Positions 1 to 10,246 of a DNA stretch of 64,000 bases are shown piece by piece. This stretch comes from Schistocerca nitens. Its lineage: Eukaryota > Arthropoda > Insecta > Orthoptera > Acrididae. How positions within the stretch are numbered: the stretch's first letter is position 1; each line of letters starts with the position of its first letter. The stretch is from positions 735,179,450 to 735,243,449 of the forward strand of contig NC_064615.1 of assembly GCF_023898315.1 (NCBI RefSeq), in the 5' to 3' direction. The notes under the pieces are model-generated. The model did not search any database. It saw only the letters and a list, made by a program, of their open reading frames with translations, and had not been told where the DNA came from. Position numbers and translations under genes: made by a program.

Positions 1-24
1 TCTCGACGGAACCCACTATCTACA

Positions 25-177
25 GAGCCGCGCTGCTGCTACGGTCGCAGGTTCGAATCCTGCCTCGGGCATGGGTGTGTGTGTTGTCCTTAGGTTAGTT
101 AGGTTTAAGTAGTTCTAAGTTCTGGGGGACTGATGACCACAGCAGTTGAGTCCCATAGTGCTCAGAGCCATTTTGAA
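25..177 (+). repeat. tRNA-derived SINE (family A), 5'-truncated
   Basis: Begins inside the tRNA-like head, keeps the pol III B box (GGTTCGAATCC) and runs through the family tail ending in GAGCCATTTTGAA. The 12-bp duplication CCACTATCTACA flanks it at 13-24 and 178-189, so this is a retroposed copy that lost its A box at insertion. Seven further dated copies of this family lie in the window. Confidence 0.9.
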
Positions 178-189
178 CCACTATCTACA

Positions 190-959
190 CACTCTGTGGC
201 TCACAGAATATCAGACCGATAAAGCATTGAAATCCATCAGCAGTGACACTTATAATTTCTGTAGATATCCCTCCTTCAGGTAGTACGCTTTCAGGTGAAT
301 ACAAAGGAACCGGCAGCGGCCTCCTTGTGCTTTACGACGTTATCAGTAGGCCACTTAAGCAGACCTGTTGTGCGTCACTCGTTATCACTACAGCCAGATC
401 TTATCACAATAGGCAGACACTTCTCCAACTGTTATATTTGGAAACACTGCAGCAACCAACTCTCCACCCCCGGATGCTCTGCGTTACTTGCGTCCGCGAA
501 AACCCAGCTCCGACCGCTGCTCTAGCTGGAACAATGCCCCGTGTTGACAGCAAACATCTGCCAGCTTTGGCTGTTATCTGCCAGACTTCGTCGCTGCTCC
601 GCAATACGTTTCCCTCTTCGTGTCTCCAGGAGACTCTCTCCACCCCCAAATTCTAGTGTTGTTCCATTCACTGGCCGTTTCTCATCTGCCCCCATTCCAA
701 AACCTCTACCTGTAGGTAACTGGTGGTGGTGCTGCGATTGCTTGTCGCACTCTGTTCGTGACCTCACGCATGTTCAGCTGCCAAATCAGTCTGAACACGC
801 ACCGGTGGGAACGACGAATCTGTCGCAATTCACGATACACCCTTGCTCGACGACACTCTTCACCATGAGAGAGTTCCAACGTATATAAGGAAATCATTTA
901 CATAAGAAGCCAAAACAATACCTTACGAACAAGTCACACAAACTGAAATTATAGTTCGG
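190..959. other. no gene identified
   Basis: Short overlapping open frames occur on both strands, none with a recognisable domain. The stretch lies beyond the integrase end of a minus-strand gypsy remnant and may hold its 3' region, but I see no LTR boundary. Confidence 0.4.
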
Positions 960-1164
960 TCTGGTTACATGTTGATTTTAGCTGGGATAAGTGGAACCTG
1001 CACTCCTTTGCAGTGGCTACATCCTCCAATATGACTGTGACCAAAGTCACAGAAATAGTGTTTGGTAGGACCTCTGAAAGCGTGACATAAGCTTATCCAT
1101 CAGTTTCGCATTTGCTTTGCTCAACAGTCTGTCTTCCACCAAAAACATATCTGGCCGTCTCCTT
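960..1164 (-). pseudogene. probable C-terminal tail of gypsy integrase
   Basis: Read on the minus strand across the neighbouring solo LTR, this segment keeps a broken pattern like the SH3-like C-terminal region of Ty3/gypsy integrases (a basic stretch, then a segment containing FRGP). It has several stops. Its link to the integrase at 1931-2767 rests on the solo LTR having clean TSDs, so both sides were once contiguous. Confidence 0.4.
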
Positions 1165-1565
1165 TGAAACTTCCCCTCTGAATGTAAAGAAAGACTGTGC
1201 TGGTAATCTACGTTATTTGACACAGAAACAGCTGATTAAACTGAATGTACTCAGACAGTTTTCTCTTTACTTATTCTGATCATTTATAAACTGACAAGCA
1301 ATCTGACTTTTAATAATCCCTACAAAAGAATAGCCCTGGCTAACAATAGCCGATACCCTTCACGAATCACTTACCTCAAAAAAATCTTCGTTACTCGAAC
1401 CACTGCAATACAGCAAGCGCCAATACTGCCAGCTAAATAAAAGATTCTAACTACTGAAGGCACTAACTACTGACAGGTATATGGTTAGCAAATGAAAGAT
1501 TTTGATAGAGAACAAACAATGTATTTACCTTAATAGTGTTCAAAAGCCATATATATAGATGTCAA

Positions 1566-1633
<68 letters not shown>

Positions 1634-1926
1634 TTGACATCTATTCCGACAAATTTCCTTTTTCTGACGGACACACGTCCAGATCCTCCGCTCATATTAA
1701 CATCTCAGAACTGTGGCATCTCTCTCCCCTCATCCAACACTGCTGGCGGCTCACCTCCAACAGCCCAACGCTACGCGCTGTTCACAGCCTACTGCCCAAC
1801 ACTACACTGGCGAATAATCCAACAATGAGTCCAACCAGCCACAGACTGCACACAGGGCAGTCAGCGATTTTAATACAGAGCGCTACGTGGCATCACCAAC
1901 ATAAAAACCTGAACAGCCTACTTGCA
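1165..1926 (+). repeat. solo LTR, TG...CA ends, 4-bp TSD
   Basis: A 762-bp segment starts TGAAACTTCCCC and ends CTACTTGCA, flanked by CCTT at 1161-1164 and 1927-1930. The TG/CA termini and 4-bp duplication are those of an LTR retrotransposon; no internal region remains, so it is a solo LTR left by recombination. It sits in the integrase of an older gypsy copy. Its start resembles the LTRs at 15251 and 27598. It contains the TA palindrome at 1555-1644. Confidence 0.8.
1555..1644. repeat. perfect 90-bp palindrome around a (TA)n tract
   Basis: The TA run (about 1569-1631) is bounded by unique arms: ATAGATGTCAAGAA on the left, its exact complement TTCTTGACATCTAT on the right. Checking base pairs around the centre at 1599.5 gives no mismatch until 1554/1645. 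It can form a long hairpin or cruciform. It lies wholly inside the solo LTR. Confidence 0.95.
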
Positions 1927-1930
1927 CCTT

Positions 1931-2767
1931 CCGCTATAAAAGCATGTCGCCTGACCATGGGCACCTACGATGCCCTACGCAACACCTCCCTCCTCTCTTT
2001 AGGAGGTGTTTTACGCAGTAACGGCTCACCAGCAAACGACAGACTCGATAACGGGGAGTTTGTCCGAAACGCAAACATTAATCCAGCCGGAGTAGCGTTG
2101 TGCATTTCGTGTTTAGTACTACTGAACGCATACATCAGCAATTCCAAAGTTTCATCCCAACAGGAATTGTCTAAATAATGCTAAACAATCACAGCGGCAC
2201 ACATATTGTGGTTAACCTTTCCAGAAAATGATGTGTTCGGACAGTAGGAAATGGTTGGAGAATGTCTAACTCATAGACAGATACAGAACTTCTGGGCGTA
2301 AACTCCTTCGTACTATCGGGCACCAAGGCCTGGCATGGACTGAATGTGCCGAATATCTGCCTCAACCAGTATATTTTCACCTGCACCGTCGGAGCGTGCG
2401 TAGGAAACAGTTAAGAAAACCTGCTAAAGGCGTCCACGCACATCAGTGCGTACTCTTTCGATTGCAAGAGCAAGAACGGGACGTCGTAGTTGCTGCATAA
2501 TTTCTCCAACTCTTTCTCTATACGTTTGGATGGCAACGCCTGTTTAGTATCTTCCACTGCCCTACTGTTGGAACACGTTTTATGTGTCTGCACCGTAGTC
2601 CTAATCCCTGTATCCATCCGTTTCCAGATGGACTCTTCTCTGATCTTCGTACTTGTCTTACACAGTTCCAGGTGGCCATACACTGGCGGCTGATGGTAAC
2701 AGGCGAATAATATAGGAACCACTCCCGCCAGAACTATTATCCTGCAAAAGTTGTTGCCCTTAGTCAT
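1931..2767 (-). pseudogene. Ty3/gypsy integrase, degenerate
   Basis: Three successive minus-strand open segments (2767-2411, 2386-2189, 2147-1965) follow the order of a gypsy integrase: an N-terminal zinc-binding-like part with a conserved YHQPPVYGHL motif; the start of the catalytic core with ALMCVDAFSRF, where the D is the first catalytic aspartate; a second part with CQALVPDSTKEFT, where the second core aspartate is expected; and a downstream part with HNATPAGLMFAFR. Stops and frameshifts separate them, so it is inactive. It pairs with the RT/RNase H remnant at 4029-4760; a mariner remnant lies between them. Confidence 0.75.
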
Positions 2768-2889
2768 ACACTACAAGTGGTGCATCTGAAAAATTAAGTA
2801 AGTGGTTTCAGAAAATAAAGGAAATAAGAGCTATACTCAAAATAGCTTTTCTGGCCTTTAAATTAATTCAGTTAGATACAACATACTTC

Positions 2890-3763
2890 TGCCATCAGCT
2901 GTAAAATTCTTGGAATCCGTCAGCAAATGCATCTTGTGAAATCGCTTGCAGCAACGTGGTCATGCGTTGTTGGGTATCCACAAAGTCTGTGAAGCGCAAG
3001 CCTTCCAGGAATTATTTAAGGCGGGGAAAGAGGAAGAAGTCTTCCGGCGCCATATCTGCAGAATGAGGAGCATGTTGAGGAACATTTTCTTTGCGATGAC
3101 AGTGAAAGTTGAGCACACGGATTGCACTGTGCGGTCGAATGTTGTAGAGAAAATTCCACTGTCAGCTCCGGTATAGTTCTGATCTAAATCGTCAGGGGCA
3201 TTACAGTAGTCGTTTAAGAACTCCCTCGAAACCATCCGCATACCTAACCCCGTCAAGCTATTTTGGTCGAAAAATGCGATCAACATGGTCTTAATCTTAA
3301 ACTTGGTCAGACAACTTTCTTTGGGAGGAGGGGTTGGGGGGAGGGGAGACGACGATGAGGGGGGGGGGGGGTGAGGAGACGATGAACACAATGCCACTGA
3401 CTGTCGATTGGTCTCCTCACATCAAGTCAGATCTGTAATGATGGTTTCCAGAAACTGTGAATTCCGGTCGGACATGTCGATGAAATCTCTGTACGTTTCC
3501 ATCCACACGTTTGGTTCTGCTCGTCTGTCACCACGTATGGCACAAACCGGATACAGGTCTTCCGCCTTTTCAAAATTTCCACAAGCAACTGTGACTGCAT
3601 TGTCTTTGCTTATCTTTAACTCTTCAGTGATCATTTCTAAATGCAGCCGCCGATCATCCGCAAGCATCTGTCGCACTCGTTCGATCTGTCTGGCATTATG
3701 AGTAGACCACTGAAAAACAAACATTTTACACACTGTTTCAACACTGTACACTTTTACTAACAT
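2890..3763 (-). pseudogene. mariner-like transposase remnant
   Basis: Minus-strand open segments 3763-3422 and 3397-2960 give a broken mariner transposase: a helix-turn-helix-side stretch with RQMLADDRRLHLEMI, then YRDFIDMSDRNSQFLE just before the first catalytic aspartate, then KIKTMLIAFFDQ from the core. The expected GDETW motif is destroyed and replaced near 3350-3372 by a G-rich run read as prolines. The C-terminal third is rearranged. I did not find its terminal inverted repeats. Confident as to superfamily, not subfamily. Confidence 0.7.
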
Positions 3764-4028
3764 TCCGTGAGCCTCAATCCCGTTTTACCTAATTTCAAGC
3801 AAAATCCGACATGGCTCCATTTTGTGCTCAATTTTGCAACGACAGGACATCTCACACTGACTGTGTTACCTCGGCAGCAACGTGCACCACTGCTTCACGT
3901 CGGTGATCTGCATGACAGCAGGCGCTCGTTAACATGTTTCTCCCTATGCGTGTGTGCTGGTGCCTCACCTCAACCAGCACATTTTTCCGACGCACTTTCT
4001 ACTCTATCATTACTGACAGTTTATGGCT

Positions 4029-4760
4029 TCACACCTCCCCATTGACGAGCTTACCACTCACGAAACTCAAGATATTATCCTCCTCTCTGGGCTCCTCAGT
4101 GCCCTTAAACAATGCCGGAAAATGTCCTAATCTAGGGTTGACTACACGAGCCTCCTTTTCTTGTCCTCTTAATATCTCAATTGCGCCCTCAACAAAATCC
4201 CTTTCTAAGATTCTGCTCAATCAGTCCGTAATCACGTTATCGGTTCCTGTTAGTTGCTCATACCAAATTGAAGTGCTGCAAACCGCATGGCCCATCTGTC
4301 TATTCTTCCCATATCCCTAGGACTTGCTAACACCAGCTCAAAGCCTCAAGAAACTCCTCGATCACAATCAAGCCAAGTCTTCCAGTTCATAAATGATTTT
4401 TTTTTTCTATTCACGACAATTCAGTTGACTCGTATGACACCAGTCCACCAACCTTCTGGACAATGCGGTAGACATACAGCTGTCGCCCCTGACAGGGAAG
4501 CAATCATCTGAAAAATAAATATTGGAAATTGCCACAAATGAAGTGCATACCAGGGTATCCTTCAACCCTCAAAAGTCACGTATTGTGGTTTCCTCCACTC
4601 AAATTTTCGCCCCTTATTGAGCCGGTCATTCAAAGATATGGCAAGGTGGGCAACATTCTGATTAAATTTCCTGAAGAAATTCACTATGCCGATAAATCTG
4701 GCCACTTCCTTAGAATTTCGAGACACTATCCACCCACGAGTCACCTGGGTGGATTCTGAC
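4029..4760 (-). pseudogene. Ty3/gypsy RT thumb and RNase H remnant
   Basis: The segment 4744-4562 contains KEVARFIGIVNFFRKF, followed by the pattern leading into the RNase H domain (LNDRLNKGRKFEW), the junction typical of Ty3/gypsy pol. Further downstream on the minus strand, after frameshifts and an internal loss, GRIDRWAMRFAALQF matches the late RNase H region. The RT palm and gag are missing upstream. Same orientation as the integrase at 1931-2767, so I treat them as one element. Confidence 0.7.
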
Positions 4761-5236
4761 TCTGTTCACACTTCCGCAGGCGGCGGTCCCCTCTGTAAAA
4801 ATGCTACTAGCTTTCCATTCGCTGGACAGTTCCCTTCTGCCTTATTTGATGTTATGAATAATATGAGCATCACTTGACTGTACTGAGACGTGGTTCACCA
4901 ACAACATACCTCTAGAATTCTTTTTAAATTGTACTTCATTAATACTTAAACGTTTCATGGTTCCTAACAAGCTATTGAAATGCCGTGTTCCTCAGCAACG
5001 TGACTTTAAATACTATGCGGATGCTTTTTACTTACAGAATGAGATTCATGAACTGAACTGTGGTTTAACGTGGCTTCTTGAGTTACACAAATAGATTATC
5101 CAACATATGTATAACTCTCTATAACTCCATTTATTCTGAACTGTCCATCTTAAATACGCTGCACTTACGGCTTTCTTCTCCCTTCGCGCTTTTGTCAGTA
5201 GTTCTTTGCTATGTATATGCCTGCAAGAAATTTTCT
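4761..5236. other. no gene identified
   Basis: AT-rich spacer between the gypsy remnant and the transposon at 5239. Stop-dense in all frames; no repeat family recognised. Confidence 0.4.
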
Positions 5237-5238
5237 TA

Positions 5239-6786
5239 CAGGGTGTTTCAAAAATGACCGGTATATTTGAAACGGCAATAAAAACTAAACGAGCAGCGAT
5301 AGAAATACACCGTTTGTTGCAATATGCTTGGGACAACACTACATTTTCAGGCAGACAAACTTTCGAAATTACAGTAGTTACAATTTACAACAACAGATGG
5401 CGCTGCGGTCTGGGAAACTCTATAGTACGATATTTTCCACATATCCACCATGCGTAGCAATAATATGGCGTAGTCTCTGAATGAAATTACCCGAAACCTT
5501 TGACAACGTGTCTGGCGGAATGGCTTCACATGCAGATGAGATGTACTGCTTCAGCTGTTCAATTGTTTCTGGATTCTGGTGGTACACCTGGTCTTTCAAG
5601 TGTCCCCACAGAAAGAAGTCACAGGGGTTCATGTCTGGCGAATAGGGAGGCCAATCCACGCCGCCTCCTGTATGTTTCGGATAGCCCAAAGCAATCACAC
5701 GATCATCGAAATATTCATTCAGAAAATTAAAGACGTCGGCCGTGCGATGTGGCCGGGCACCATCTTGCATAAACCACGAGGTGTTCGCAGTGTCGTCTAA
5801 GGCAGTTTGTACCGCCACAAATTCACGAAGAATGTCCAGATAGCGTGATGCAGTAATCGTTTCGGATCTGAAAAATGGGCCAATGATTCCTTTGCAAGAC
5901 ATGGCGGCCCAGACCAGTACTTTTTGAGGATGCAGGGACGATGGGACTGCAACATGAGGCTTTTCGGGTCCCCATATGCGCCAGTTCTGTTTATTGACGA
6001 AACCGTCCAGGTAAAAATAAACTTCGTCAGTAAACCAAATGCTGCCCACATGCATATCGCCGTCATCAATCCTGTGCACTATATCGTTAGCGAATGTCTC
6101 TCGTGCAGCAATGGTAGCGGCGCTGAGGGGTTGCCGCGTTTGAATTTTGTGTGGATAGAGGTGTAATCTCTGGCGCATGAGACGATACGTGGACGTTGGC
6201 GTCATTTGGACCGCAGCTGCAACACGGCGAACGGAAACCCGAGGCCGCTGTTGGATCACCTGCTGCACTAGCTGCGCGTTGCCCTCTGCGGTTGCCGTAC
6301 GCGGTCGCCCTACCTTTCCAGCACGTTCATCCGTCACGTTCCCAGTCCGTTGAAATTTTTCAAACAGATCCTTTATTGTATCGCTTTTCGGTCCTTTGGT
6401 TACATTAAACCTCCGTTGAAAACTTCGTCTTGTTGCAACAACACTGTGTTCTAGGCGGTGGAATTCCAACACCAGAAAAATCCTCTGTTCTAAGGAATAA
6501 ACCATGTTGTCTACAGCACACTTGCACGTTGTGAACAGCACACGCTTACAGCAGAAAGACGACGTACAGAATGGCGCACCCACAGACGGCGTTGTCTTCT
6601 ATATCTTTCACATCACTTGCAGCGCCATCTGTTGTCGAACATTGTAACTACTGTAATTTCGAAAGTTTGTCTGCCTGAAAATGTACTGTTGTCCCAAGCA
6701 TATTGCAACAAACGGTGTATTTCTATCGCTGCTCGTTTAGTTTTTATTGCCGTTTCAAATATACCGGTCATTTTTGAAACACCCTG
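5239..6786 (-). mobile_element. Tc1/mariner-superfamily transposon, complete, 168-bp TIRs
   Basis: The element starts CAGGGTGTTTC and ends with its complement, flanked by TA at 5237-5238 and 6787-6788, the TA target duplication of the superfamily. The terminal inverted repeats (5239-5406 and 6619-6786) are each 168 bp and differ at only a few positions by eye. The single intact ORF lies between them on the minus strand. Near-identical long TIRs plus an open transposase suggest a recent insertion. Confidence 0.93.
5420..6505 (-). CDS. Tc1/mariner-superfamily DDD transposase, intact
   Basis: A 361-residue transposase that would cut and paste its own element. I start at the methionine at 6505 (MVYSLEQ) rather than an upstream in-frame ATG at 6583, because family similarity begins there. 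Residues 1-125 hold paired helix-turn-helix DNA-binding regions (KVGRPRTAT linker at 64-72, then a second HTH). The DDE/D core follows: FTDEVYF with D160, MQDGARPH with D248, and YSPDMNPCDFFLWG with D296. The gap between the last two aspartates is 47 residues, longer than the usual 34-41. The ORF stops normally after ENIVL. Confident in the superfamily; the subfamily is unassigned. Confidence 0.92.
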   Translation of the reverse strand: MVYSLEQRIFLVLEFHRLEHSVVATRRSFQRRFNVTKGPKSDTIKDLFEKFQRTGNVTDERAGKVGRPRTATAEGNAQLVQQVIQQRPRVSVRRVAAAVQMTPTSTYRLMRQRLHLYPHKIQTRQPLSAATIAARETFANDIVHRIDDGDMHVGSIWFTDEVYFYLDGFVNKQNWRIWGPEKPHVAVPSSLHPQKVLVWAAMSCKGIIGPFFRSETITASRYLDILREFVAVQTALDDTANTSWFMQDGARPHRTADVFNFLNEYFDDRVIALGYPKHTGGGVDWPPYSPDMNPCDFFLWGHLKDQVYHQNPETIEQLKQYISSACEAIPPDTLSKVSGNFIQRLRHIIATHGGYVENIVL

Positions 6787-6788
6787 TA

Positions 6789-7525
6789 GCTGTTTCACGC
6801 TATAGGAAGTAAAGGCGGTTAATCCAGAAAGGAAAGCATCTTAAGGGATTCGATCGTTGATAAATACAAATAAAACGGTTTTCTGCGTTTGTCACTTATT
6901 TATTTTGCCACAGAGCATTTTGATCGTTCACGCCATCATCTACAGTTGGAAAATTGTTTAGTTACGTCGCTTGTGTTAGTGATGAGCACAGACGACTTTT
7001 CACAGCAGCTGACCAAGGGCAACATAACTTATATTGCGTAATTTAGAGGGCCAGTAGAGTCAGAAAAAGTCAGCATACTGTTACTCACTTGCAAGATAAT
7101 TGAAACATATATCTTATTACACTTTTTTCACAAAGAAAACTATCTGACGCAGAATCGCAGAGGATATTGCAACATACATCAAACACTACTGAATGACCTG
7201 TGAATAATAGAACCTCCTTAGCAACGAGAATGGATTCTGCAGATATTATCCACCCAAAAGGTAGCCCAATGTGAGATTGAGCACTGAAGTTGTCTCGAAT
7301 CTTGAGGGCGGTTATGAGATGCGCTCTGCACAGGGAAACTGAAGACTTTTTGGTACTGGCCGGATGTTGGGCCTATTTTCCACACGGTAGACTCCAACTG
7401 TTGTTGCTGTTTGCGCTGGGATCATACGTCTTTTATTTGAATATAGAATCGATAGGTTCAGTTGGGTCAAACACAACGTTATACAGAGTCTCGACGACGA
7501 GCGCCAAAGAGGTCATGCTCAGGTC
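6789..7525. other. no gene identified
   Basis: AT-rich intergenic sequence with no open frame of note and no recognised repeat, between the transposon and a SINE. Confidence 0.4.
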
Positions 7526-7536
7526 GGTCGCACAGG

Positions 7537-7741
7537 TTCAAAAATGGTTCAAATGGCTCTGAGCACTATGCGACTTAACTTCTGAGGTCATCAGTCGCCT
7601 AGAACTTAGAACTAATTAAACCTAACTAACCTAAGGACATCACACACATCCATGCCCAAGGCAGGATTCGAACCTGCGACCGTAGCGGTCACTCGGTTCC
7701 AGACTGTAGCGCCCAGAACCGCACGGCCACTCCGGCCGGCA
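7537..7741 (-). repeat. tRNA-derived SINE (family A), full length
   Basis: Complete copy on the minus strand: tRNA-like head with A box near 7720 and B box (GGATTCGAACC on the plus strand) near 7664, then the family tail. An 11-bp TSD, GGTCGCACAGG, flanks it at 7526-7536 and 7742-7752. Confidence 0.93.
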
Positions 7742-7752
7742 GGTCGCACAGG

Positions 7753-8239
7753 ATCGTGCAGTCTCGTCACGGAACTTCAGTCGCGAAATGGTCTACTTTT
7801 CAGCAAGTATCGACACGAACAGCATGGACCATCAGCACGACATCCTTTCTTAGGCTTTCCTTGACACGGCAATAGACAGAGACAGGTGTGGTACAACACA
7901 GTCTTTTCGCAAGGTCCCTGGTCTGCGTATATCTCCACGATGGGCGTATCCATGTGTGGAACTCCGAGTAGAAAAAACGTCGGCCTGGTGGTTTGTGCTG
8001 CTATTGGTTACACACCACGATCTATCAAGTTAAAATAGCCGCTATTTTGGAGAACAGCAGTGACATTTATGATTTATTAAGGGCACTTGTGGTGCCCTAT
8101 GTCCTAGGTGTCCCTGACATCTTTCTATTTGGTAACCTAAGACTGAATGTTGGCCTCTTGTCTTATATCCGTACGGACCATGTGTGACTATTTCTCTGTG
8201 TAGCAAGTTCTCCAGAGCTCTTAACCATTATCATATCGG
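7753..8239. other. no gene identified
   Basis: No domain or repeat recognised. It directly precedes the LTR-like block at 8240 and may contain the true left LTR boundary. Confidence 0.35.
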
Positions 8240-8720
8240 GTCATCGTTTGCCAAGGGTCGTCCGAAGAGCGAGGTACTGTGGCAGAGTTGGTACCTCACA
8301 ACAGAACCACAAGGAAACATAATCTCTGCCAGAAGCAACGGTGAATGATTGACGGAGGTAGAGACTCGCGGCACTGCCTCAGCTCGCTTACTTACGTCTG
8401 TGCGTATTGCCGCTTAGCCCAGTCATGAGTCATCGCCGAGGACGACAGTACCGTCTTCTACAGAGCCAGCGGTGCGATAAAGGCATTAGTCAGAACTCTG
8501 GATAAAAATTTGTACTCAGTTGTATCCTGTGAGAAGAGACTAGTATCTTGTTCTGTACAAAGTGAAATGTTAACATTCAGCGACAGCAATAAATACTCAT
8601 GATATTCCTGTGGACATAGATTGTTGCAAAGTTAAGCATTCCATGTTGTTCAAGTTTTAATAAAGTGATCTAGTATTTTACATGTTTTCGGATAATATGC
8701 GACCCTCCGGAAGTAAAGCA
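8240..8720 (+). repeat. gypsy 5' LTR-like block
   Basis: Aligns by eye with 19120-19800 once the SINE in the latter is removed. Shared landmarks are GTCGTCCGAAGA, CTTACTTACGTCTG, GAGACTAGTATCTTGTTC and TTTTAATAAAGTGATCT, the last holding an AATAAA poly(A) signal at 8659-8664. The gag remnant follows in the same orientation, as expected for a 5' LTR. Exact ends are not resolved. Confidence 0.6.
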
Positions 8721-8944
8721 AAGAACCCACCACTGTACTGAAGAGTGCAATTTCGAACGGTAAAACAAATGAGGACGAGTTTGGTTGTTACGTAGTCTTT
8801 ACTCTCCTCATTACACAGTCGGTGATGTTTGGTGCATTCTTATTCCGTGCATTGTCCGCCATGAATTTGCCTTGTGCATTTTGATTCTCTGTGTATCATA
8901 TAAAGTATTGAACCATATCCGAGCCGCCACAGGGTATGACTCTA

Positions 8945-9545
8945 AACGAAATTGTTCAGTTTCAGGAGCAGCAGACTGAATGACTGTTGCTCAGTGTCAC
9001 AGTTGCTATCGCAACAAACAGCAACCCACTGGTTCTTGGACGCAAGTTTCACCGGTTCAGCGGTAATGAAGAGGGTCGGTCAGAATATCATGTGCAGATG
9101 GAATCCCATTTCGTCGCATACAACATTACAGGTATGGCACGCAATGCTTTTCTACTTTCGATGGTCGGAGCCGAAGTGTACCGCCTGAGATTAAGGCTGT
9201 GCCCGATTCTCATCCAGAAACTATTAATTACGACGAACTTGTTCGGCTGTGCAGTGAACATTATGATGCTCACATACTAGCTGCTGCAGCAAGATTTGAG
9301 TTTTTCCGAATGAAGAAGCAGTCTGCATAAAATTTAAAGTCGACTGCCTAACTTACAGGGCTTAAAAACATGGAAAGTCTAAGGGTTCCTGTGGACTCAG
9401 TTACAGTGATGTTACGGTATGTGATGCTATCGAACAAAACATCCCAGACGTCTGTATTCGTGCTGCTGTTCTCTAATTGCCAGATCCCTATCGGAAAACA
9501 GTTCTGTCTGTTGGGGAGTCTCAAGCTATTGTGCACTCAACGTAA
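8945..9545 (+). pseudogene. gypsy gag remnant
   Basis: Broken plus-strand frames (8952-9188, 8987-9280 and onward) carry a gypsy capsid-type pattern: a Q-rich start, a short segment with HVQMESHFVAYNITGMAR, then AFLLSMVGAEVYRLRLRLCP, then frameshifted capsid helices up to about 9545. Several stops and at least two frameshifts. The pattern is that of K02A2.6-type gypsy gags, recalled rather than searched. Confidence 0.55.
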
Positions 9546-10246
9546 TTAAATTTGAGATCCTGTGAATTTATGTTGTTAAAAGTACGCAAGACACTATCTA
9601 AATGGATTTTCGGTACGCTGGTTTGATTACACGACAGCAGCTTGCGTTAACCAGTTTGTTACAGAAACAGTCAAGTTGTAAGATTCACTTTTTATTTAAT
9701 TGATGACTAGTTTTGGGTTACATGAACCCATTTTGAAATCACCCAGACAGGCAAAAAGTATTTTTCGAAGAAGCATACAGACCACATCAGTATTATACAT
9801 ACTAGAAAGGAAAGTTAAACTGTGAACTGTAACGCTTACATGTATAATCTGTCAGTGATCATGTTTAAACTTGACTTTGGTATATGTATAACTCTGCCAT
9901 AGTCGGTCCCAAGCCCTGTTGAGAAAAGAGGAGGAGAGGAGTAACACCTCGTTAAAAAAAAGACCTGGTTCACCTGAGACACGTGATAGTACCTCGTGAA
10001 AGCAACTTGCCAGAACAACGATGAAGATCTCAACAGCAGTGAAGGCGGAGAGGAAGGTCATCGTTACGGCGGAACTGGCGGAAGAGGCACCCACAACCAT
10101 TAACGTCCGTTCTGGAATCCAGCGGTTAGTTGTCAGCGTCTGTTCACCTAGTTGGTGCAGCTGATGCGTGCTCTTCTTGATCTCAAGACGTAAACATGTG
10201 ACCTTTACAGAAGACCACTACAAAAGTAGTTTCAACTTGAATAGGC
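9546..10246. other. no gene identified
   Basis: Stop-dense sequence between the gag remnant and the first open segment of the LINE; may include the LINE 5' UTR and ORF1 debris. Confidence 0.35.

Noticed and set aside
541..888. 115-codon plus-strand ORF with competing ORFs on the other strand
   Set aside because: No domain, no splice or codon signal; several frames are equally open.
1559..1828. 89-codon ORF starting with alternating Ile-Tyr
   Set aside because: It is the TA microsatellite read as codons inside a solo LTR.
2960..3397. 145-codon ORF with a proline-serine-rich N-terminus
   Set aside because: The proline run comes from a G-rich tract on the plus strand; the rest is decayed mariner transposase, not a separate gene.
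7640..7741. tRNA gene candidates (GGTTCGAATCC boxes here and at many other places)
   Set aside because: All lie in SINE heads with flanking TSDs; none folds into a complete tRNA with an acceptor stem by eye.
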